Shown here piece by piece: positions 35,006 through 39,977 of a stretch of 39,977 bases of DNA. The first letter of the stretch is position 1. Each line of letters begins with the position of its first letter. The stretch lies in contig JAEURV010000094.1 in assembly GCA_016788465.1 (NCBI GenBank), forward strand, positions 1 through 39,977, written 5' to 3'. The notes below the pieces were generated by a model. It ran no database searches and was not told the origin of the DNA. It saw nothing but the letters and a program-made list of their open reading frames with translations. A program made the translations under genes and the position numbers. The stretch comes from Nitrospira sp. (GTDB lineage Bacteria > Nitrospirota > Nitrospiria > Nitrospirales > Nitrospiraceae).

Positions 35006-38000
35006 TCATCGCAGCGCCTTTTCCGACTGATCGCCCGTCTCGAACCATTGATAGAGCGCAGGCAACACGATCAGCGTGAGCAGCGTCGAACTCACCAGAC
35101 CGCCGATCACGACAACCGCCAACGGCCGTTGAACCTCCGAGCCGATGCCTTCCGCCAGCGCCAGGGGCGCTAACCCCAGCAGTGTGGTCAGCGTCGTCAT
35201 TATGACCGGACGCAAGCGCTGGAGACACCCTTTCAGGATCGCGTCTTCTGTAGTGAATCCCTCTTGCCGCATGCCGTTGATGGTGGACACAAGGACGATG
35301 CCATTCTCGACCGCTACACCGAACAACGCGATAAATCCCACCGAAGCCGGAACACTCAGATACTGTCCCGTCACCCACAAGCCGAACACACCGCCGATGA
35401 GAGCGAATGGGAGATTGGCCACGATCAACGACGCGGAGCGTAGGGAGTTAAAGGCAAGGGCCAGCAACAGTCCGATCAGCCCGATCGTGATCGGCACGAC
35501 GATCCTGAGGTGCGCCATCGCGCGCTCCATCTGTTCGAACGCGCCGCCCCAGGTGATGGTGTAGCCGGACGGCAAATGAACACGTTCCGCGAGCTTACGC
35601 TGCCCTTCTTCAACGATGCTGCCGGGATCACGGCCCACTACGTTGAAGCCGATAAAGATCCGTCGGCGCACCTGTTCGCGGCTGATCCGCGCCGGGCCCT
35701 CGCGCATCTCCACCGTCGCCAGCTCACTGAGCGGAATCGGCGCGCCGACCGCCGAGTTAACAAGAATCTCGCCGATCTGGCGCACCGTGCTCCGGTGTTC
35801 CTCGGGGAATCGTAGGATGAGCTCGAATCGGCGCTCATTTTCATAGACCGTCGTCGCAGGTTTTCCGCCGATCGCGGTTTCAATGATGGCGCGAATATCC
35901 GCCACGTTGATGCCGTAGCGGGCGATTTTGTGGCGATCGATATCCACGGTGAGGTACAGTTGTCCCGCGATCTGCTCCACACGCACATCCTTTACACCTT
36001 CGATCGTTCTCATCACGACAGCGATCTGGTCCGCCCGTTCCTTCAAACCATCCAAATCATCTCCGAACAACTTGATGGCGAACTCCGTTCTGACGCCTGA
36101 GATCAACTCGTCCACTCGCTGCTGGATGGGCTGGCTCATCATGAACGACATGCCGGGGATCTCGGCAAGCCGTCGGCGGATCTTCTCGACCAGCTCGGCT
36201 TTGGTCCGGGCGGTCGTCCAGGTGTCCCGAGGGTGCAGTAGGACAACCGGATCGCTTTCATTGGCCTCTTGCGGTTCATTGCCAATTTCCGACCGACCGA
36301 TCTTACCGACCGCGAGGCGGACTTCCGGAAATTCCCGCAGGGCCTGCAAGGCGCGTTTCTCCAATTCGATGGATTCAGGAAGCGACACCCGTGGCAACCG
36401 GATGATCAGCGGCGTCAGCGCCCCTTCATCCAGGACCGGCACGAACTGTTTACCCAGATACGGCACCAGCATCAGCGTCAGACCCAGCAGAGACAGGGCG
36501 CTGATCAGCACCAGTCGACGATGGGCGAGGGCCCAGCGGAGCAGCGGTTCATACCCTGCCTTCGCCCATCGGACGATCGGCATCTCCCGTTCGTTCCCGC
36601 GGCGGAGTCCCAGCGCACAGAGGACCGGTGATACGGTCAGACACAACACCAGCGATACGACCAACGCGATGATGACTGTATAGCCCAATGGGGCGAACAT
36701 CTTGCCTTCGATGCCTTCCAACGTCACGAGCGGCAAAAACACCACGATAATGATGAGCATCGCAAACGCGGTCGGTCGCGCCACTTCCTTCGACGCCTGT
36801 AGTACCACGTCCCAACGGGAGTCGGGCGAGCCGTCGGATGTGGAAAGGCGGCGATACACGTTCTCCACCACCACAATTGACCCGTCGACGACCATCCCGA
36901 TGGCGATCGCCAGTCCGCCCAGCGACATGAGGTTGGCCGAAAGGTCAAGATCCTTCATGATCCGAAACGTCAACAGCGGTGTGAGAATTAAGGTCACCGT
37001 CACGATCAGTGCGCTTCGAACGTTGCCGATCGTGGCGAAGAGGATGAGACCCACTAAGATCGTCCCCCCTAGTAAAGCCTGACGGACCGTGTCGAGGGCC
37101 GCCGTGACCAGTTCAGATCGGTCGTAGAACGGCATGAGTTTCAGCCCGCCGGGGAGGATGCCGGCCCGATGGACTTGCTCAATCTTGGCCTTGACGGCTT
37201 CGACGACTTGTCGCGCATTGGAGCCACGGAGCATGAGAACAATGCCGGCCACCACTTCCTGATCGCCGTTAAGCACGGCGGCGCCGTGGCGGATGGCATG
37301 GCCGATACGTACCTCGCCAAGATTGCGCACATACACGGGCGTCCCGCCCGCCTCCTTCACCACGATATCCTCGATATCGGCGATGCTTCGTACCAGCCCC
37401 AACCCGCGTACAATCGCCCGTTCACCGTGTCGATCAACCACATTGCCACCGGCGTTGGCATTGTTCTGCGCAACCGCATTGAAGACCTGGGCCAACGTCA
37501 AGTTGTACTTGCGCAACTGGGCCGGATCAATGATGACCTGATACTGCTTCACGAATCCGCCCAACGCATTCACATCGATGACGCCGGGAACCGTCCTGAG
37601 AAGCGGCCGAAGCACCCAGTCCTGTAAGACTCGCTGCTCAGTCAGGGCGGCCTCGAGCGCCGCGGAGCTTGTCGCGTCCACCCTCGGCCCATCCAGATAG
37701 TACTGATAGATCTCACCGAGGCCGGTCGTCACCGGCGCCATGACCGGCTCCACCCCAGGAGGCAAGGTCGCTTTCGCTTCAAGCAGTCGCTCCAGGACGA
37801 GCTGGCGGGCACGTAAGAGGTCCACATGATCCTTAAACACGACGGTGATTTGGGAGAGGGCGAATTTTGACAATGAACGGATTTCAGTGAGGTCGGGCAA
37901 GCCCGTCATCTGCAGTTCAAGGGGAATGGTGATGAGCCGCTCAACCTCGATCGGAGACAGGCCCGGCCCGTCGGCCAAGATCTGCACCTGGATGTTGGTG

Positions 38001-38125
38001 ACATCCGGAAATGCGTCGATCGGTAACTCACGGAAGGCCATAACACCGGCCGCGGCCAGGAGGCCGGTCAGGATCAAAATAAGCGGCCATCGTCGGATCG
38101 ACAAGGCGATCAGCGCGTCGATCAT
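35006..38125 (-). CDS. Heavy-metal efflux RND pump (CzcA/CusA family)
   Basis: This 1039-residue inner-membrane transporter has two repeats of six helices with large periplasmic domains. The N-terminal 'MIDALIALSIRRWPLILILTGLLAAAGVMAFRELPIDAFPDV', 'VQILADGPGLSPIEVERLIT', the TM4 motif 'GLAIAIGMVVDGSIVVVEN', 'GKQFVPVLDEGAL' and 'GVAVENGIVLVSTING' are features of the HME-RND group. The TM4 motif is of the mixed 'GMVVDGSIVVVEN' type and lacks the Met cluster used by CusA, so divalent metals (Zn, Co, Ni, Cd) are more plausible than Cu/Ag, but the metal is not settled by sequence. The start overlaps the adaptor stop by 4 nt. No outer-membrane (CzcC) gene is visible in the window. Confidence 0.93.
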   Translation of the reverse strand: MIDALIALSIRRWPLILILTGLLAAAGVMAFRELPIDAFPDVTNIQVQILADGPGLSPIEVERLITIPLELQMTGLPDLTEIRSLSKFALSQITVVFKDHVDLLRARQLVLERLLEAKATLPPGVEPVMAPVTTGLGEIYQYYLDGPRVDATSSAALEAALTEQRVLQDWVLRPLLRTVPGVIDVNALGGFVKQYQVIIDPAQLRKYNLTLAQVFNAVAQNNANAGGNVVDRHGERAIVRGLGLVRSIADIEDIVVKEAGGTPVYVRNLGEVRIGHAIRHGAAVLNGDQEVVAGIVLMLRGSNARQVVEAVKAKIEQVHRAGILPGGLKLMPFYDRSELVTAALDTVRQALLGGTILVGLILFATIGNVRSALIVTVTLILTPLLTFRIMKDLDLSANLMSLGGLAIAIGMVVDGSIVVVENVYRRLSTSDGSPDSRWDVVLQASKEVARPTAFAMLIIIVVFLPLVTLEGIEGKMFAPLGYTVIIALVVSLVLCLTVSPVLCALGLRRGNEREMPIVRWAKAGYEPLLRWALAHRRLVLISALSLLGLTLMLVPYLGKQFVPVLDEGALTPLIIRLPRVSLPESIELEKRALQALREFPEVRLAVGKIGRSEIGNEPQEANESDPVVLLHPRDTWTTARTKAELVEKIRRRLAEIPGMSFMMSQPIQQRVDELISGVRTEFAIKLFGDDLDGLKERADQIAVVMRTIEGVKDVRVEQIAGQLYLTVDIDRHKIARYGINVADIRAIIETAIGGKPATTVYENERRFELILRFPEEHRSTVRQIGEILVNSAVGAPIPLSELATVEMREGPARISREQVRRRIFIGFNVVGRDPGSIVEEGQRKLAERVHLPSGYTITWGGAFEQMERAMAHLRIVVPITIGLIGLLLALAFNSLRSASLIVANLPFALIGGVFGLWVTGQYLSVPASVGFIALFGVAVENGIVLVSTINGMRQEGFTTEDAILKGCLQRLRPVIMTTLTTLLGLAPLALAEGIGSEVQRPLAVVVIGGLVSSTLLTLIVLPALYQWFETGDQSEKALR

Positions 38126-39324
38126 GGCGCAGGCTCAATCAGCGTTTTCTCGAATTCAGACCTGAGCACGAATGTGCCTGCGGTGACAATCCGCTCCCCG
38201 CCGCGCAGGCCGTTCAGCACTGCGACGACCTGGTCGGTTTCCTGGCCGAGGACCACGGGACGCTTCTCGAACGTCCCGCCGTCCAATTGGACAAACACAT
38301 ACGAAGACTCGCCGCTCCGTTGCACGGCTGAGACCGGCGCCATCGCGACCTCCGGTTCGGGCTCCGCATACACGCGCACCGTCGCGAACATTTCCGGTTT
38401 CAGCAGCTTCTTCGGATTGGGGACCGTGATACGCAAGCGCATGGTACGCGTTGCAGAGTCCAGCACATCACCGACATAGGTGATCGTGCCGGAAAAGACC
38501 TTGCCGGGATAGGCCGTCATCCGCACCTCGACGGACTGCTCGTGATGGATGAACTGCACGTCCTTCTCCGGGACATTGCCGACGACCCAGACATCTGAGA
38601 GATCGGCGACCGCGAAGATGGTCTGCCCCATCTCCACCACCTCACCACGCGTGAGATTGCGCATGATGATCCGGCCGGCAATCGGCGCACGGATCGGCAC
38701 ATCTGAGCGGACAGTTCGCTCACGATCTAAACGCCGAATCTCCTCTCGCGGCAGCCCGAGCAACTCCAACCGATGCGTGGTTTCCCGCAGATCGGCGTGA
38801 GCCACCCGCATCGCGGCTTCACGACGTTTCAATTCGGCTAGGCTCACCACTTGATGTTCGTACAACTCACGGGCCCGCTCATAGGCTAAGGCGGCTTCGT
38901 GCGATTGAGCTGCGGCCTTCAAATAGGATGATTGAGACAGGCCGATGTCCGTACTATGAACCAAGGCAAGCGCAGTGCCTCGCTCAACATCATGGCCGAA
39001 GTCGACATAGACCTCTTCGACCCGTCCTCGAATCAATGTCGTGACCTCCGCCAACTTATTCTCATTCGGCTGGACGACGGCGGGAAAATCTCGATGGAGC
39101 CGAAACTCCCCACGAACGATCGGAACTACCTCGATCCCGGCACTTGCCAGGAGTTCAGGCTTGAGCGTGACCATATTCGGAGACGACGGGGGCACCGTAC
39201 GACTCGATGCCTCAATCGGTTCATCGCGTGCCTGGAATCCTCTGAGGAGACTGAACGAGGCCAGTACAAGCCCACTCACCCCCACCACAAGCGCCCAAGA
39301 CGCAATCCGCCTCCTGTTCACCAT
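38122..39324 (-). CDS. RND efflux periplasmic adaptor (CzcB/CusB family)
   Basis: This membrane-fusion protein has about 400 residues. An N-terminal anchor helix ('RIASWALVVGVSGLVLASFSLL') is followed by a beta-barrel/lipoyl region ('VTTLIRGRVEEVYVDFGHDVERGTALALVHST'), an alpha-hairpin with 'SHEAALAYERARELYEHQVVSLAELKRREAAM', then 'RSDVPIRAPIAGRIIMRNLTRGEVVEMGQTIFAVADLSDVWVVGNVPEKD' in the second lipoyl half and a C-terminal barrel 'GGERIVTAGTFVLRSEFEKTLIE'. It links the RND pump to an outer-membrane channel. ATG 39324 is preferred; AGGA stands 9 nt upstream. The frame continues to a GTG at 39354. It starts 59 bp after the ATPase stop, so the three genes are probably one operon. Confidence 0.92.
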   Translation of the reverse strand: MVNRRRIASWALVVGVSGLVLASFSLLRGFQARDEPIEASSRTVPPSSPNMVTLKPELLASAGIEVVPIVRGEFRLHRDFPAVVQPNENKLAEVTTLIRGRVEEVYVDFGHDVERGTALALVHSTDIGLSQSSYLKAAAQSHEAALAYERARELYEHQVVSLAELKRREAAMRVAHADLRETTHRLELLGLPREEIRRLDRERTVRSDVPIRAPIAGRIIMRNLTRGEVVEMGQTIFAVADLSDVWVVGNVPEKDVQFIHHEQSVEVRMTAYPGKVFSGTITYVGDVLDSATRTMRLRITVPNPKKLLKPEMFATVRVYAEPEPEVAMAPVSAVQRSGESSYVFVQLDGGTFEKRPVVLGQETDQVVAVLNGLRGGERIVTAGTFVLRSEFEKTLIEPAP

Positions 39325-39383
39325 CACACGACGTCCTATCTCAATCGACGACACATGAGCCGACCGGTTTTGATCCGCAATCC

Positions 39384-39977
39384 TTACGCAGCATGTCGAT
39401 GGTCCTCTGCCCTCTCCCTTCTCAATACGACCGACCCTCTACGCCGCTTCCATTGCAACCGCAACCAGGTCTCCACCTCTACCACGAGATAGACGGTCAC
39501 AGCCACCGCCAGGATCAGCGCCCAGGCTAGCCCGTCTATCGGCGCGGTGTGGAACAACCGGTTCATGCTCGAACTGTAGGTCAACAGGAGTTGTAGGGCG
39601 GTCATCGCGGTGATCCCACGCCAAATCCAAGGATTGCTGAACAGGCCGACATGGAATACGGTGTGTTCCAGCGAGCGACAGTTGAACAGGTAGAACAACT
39701 CAACCATGACGAAGACGTTCACGGCTGCGGTGCGGGCAGCCACCACAGAGGTGGTTCGCTCCAATTCCCACAGAAATACACCATAGGCGCCGGCCAGCAT
39801 CAAGGTTGAGACCAGCAAGATCCGCTCAATTAACACACCCGTCAGGATCGGCTGATCAGGCTCGCGGGGTGGTCGTTGCATAATGCCGGGCTCCTTCGGC
39901 TCAAATGCCAGCATCAAACCAAGCGCCACCGCCGTCGTCATGTTGATCCACAGAATTTGCACCGGCAACACCGGAAG
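39384..39977 (-). CDS. Cation-transporting P-type ATPase, C-terminal part
   Basis: The frame enters from beyond the right edge (39977) and ends at 39384. The 197 visible residues are the C-terminal membrane domain (Cation_ATPase_C): 'LPVLPVQILWINMTTAVALGLMLAFEPKE', 'ILLVSTLMLAGAYGVFLWELE', 'RTAAVNVFVMVELFYLFNCRS', 'LLLTYSSSMNRLFHTAPI' and 'LAWALILAVAVTVYLVVEVETWL', then a basic tail of about 20 residues. The 'PVQILWIN' and 'FNCRS' motifs are typical of P2-type cation ATPases (Ca2+/Mg2+/Na+/K+-like), not of the P1B heavy-metal type, which is odd next to a metal RND pump. The ion is unknown because the ion-site helices are not in view. Confidence 0.85.
   Translation of the reverse strand, partial: LPVLPVQILWINMTTAVALGLMLAFEPKEPGIMQRPPREPDQPILTGVLIERILLVSTLMLAGAYGVFLWELERTTSVVAARTAAVNVFVMVELFYLFNCRSLEHTVFHVGLFSNPWIWRGITAMTALQLLLTYSSSMNRLFHTAPIDGLAWALILAVAVTVYLVVEVETWLRLQWKRRRGSVVLRRERAEDHRHAA

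Noticed and set aside
35928-36683. 251-codon plus-strand open frame
   Set aside because: It is antisense to the RND pump gene and very Ser/Arg-rich.

Overview
The window (39,977 bp) looks like a chromosomal segment of a Gram-negative, non-proteobacterial autotroph, most plausibly a Nitrospira-like member of Nitrospirota. This assignment is inferred from gene content only: a DUF3047 protein beside a TVP38 membrane protein and a mercuric-reductase-like flavoprotein, a YdbH/YnbE/YdbL envelope operon, a GH63-type/GH133 glycosidase pair, a SulP transporter fused to a carbonic anhydrase, NhaD, and heavy-metal efflux genes. No rRNA or other decisive marker is present.

Region 1 (1-9.8 kb), mostly minus strand: an operon of TVP38/TMEM64 protein, FAD disulfide oxidoreductase and a DUF3047 protein cut by the window edge; a divergent plus-strand YuiH-type molybdopterin oxidoreductase; the ydbH-ynbE-ydbL operon, whose E. 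coli counterpart is linked to phospholipid transport between the membranes; a HAMP-only membrane protein coupled to a prepilin; a DUF3565 protein; and an exported GlcG/HbpS-like protein coupled to a lipoprotein.

Region 2 (9.8-16.3 kb), minus strand: a glycogen-debranching-type enzyme (GH133) and a GH63-like glucosidase with a small palindromic repeat between them, an 86-residue hypothetical protein and an exported right-handed beta-helix protein.

Region 3 (16.3-23.3 kb), housekeeping: coaE, trxB and thiI on the plus strand. A 23S-IVS-type four-helix-bundle gene sits between trxB and thiI. It carries an in-frame TGA and is bracketed by imperfect inverted low-complexity repeats. A tRNA-Ser(CGA) follows on the minus strand, next to degenerate copies of its 3' end and a tRNA-like relic. 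Then come a two-domain DUF2779 nuclease and a MATE exporter.

Region 4 (23.4-34.7 kb), accessory and almost all minus strand: NhaD, a hypothetical protein and SulP-carbonic anhydrase. Among and beyond these lie four copies of an unrecognised approximately 100-residue one-helix membrane protein, three copies of an unrecognised approximately 200-residue lipoprotein, a probable outer-membrane barrel protein and a DUF1269 protein. The small membrane genes tend to stand just upstream of an envelope or transport gene. This paralogue cluster is the best candidate for an undescribed system.

Region 5 (34.7-40 kb), minus strand: a metal-efflux operon of cation P-type ATPase (3' part only), RND adaptor and CzcA/CusA-type pump. 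A decayed second copy of the ATPase 3' end lies just beyond the pump, so the locus has been duplicated and rearranged where it meets the accessory region.
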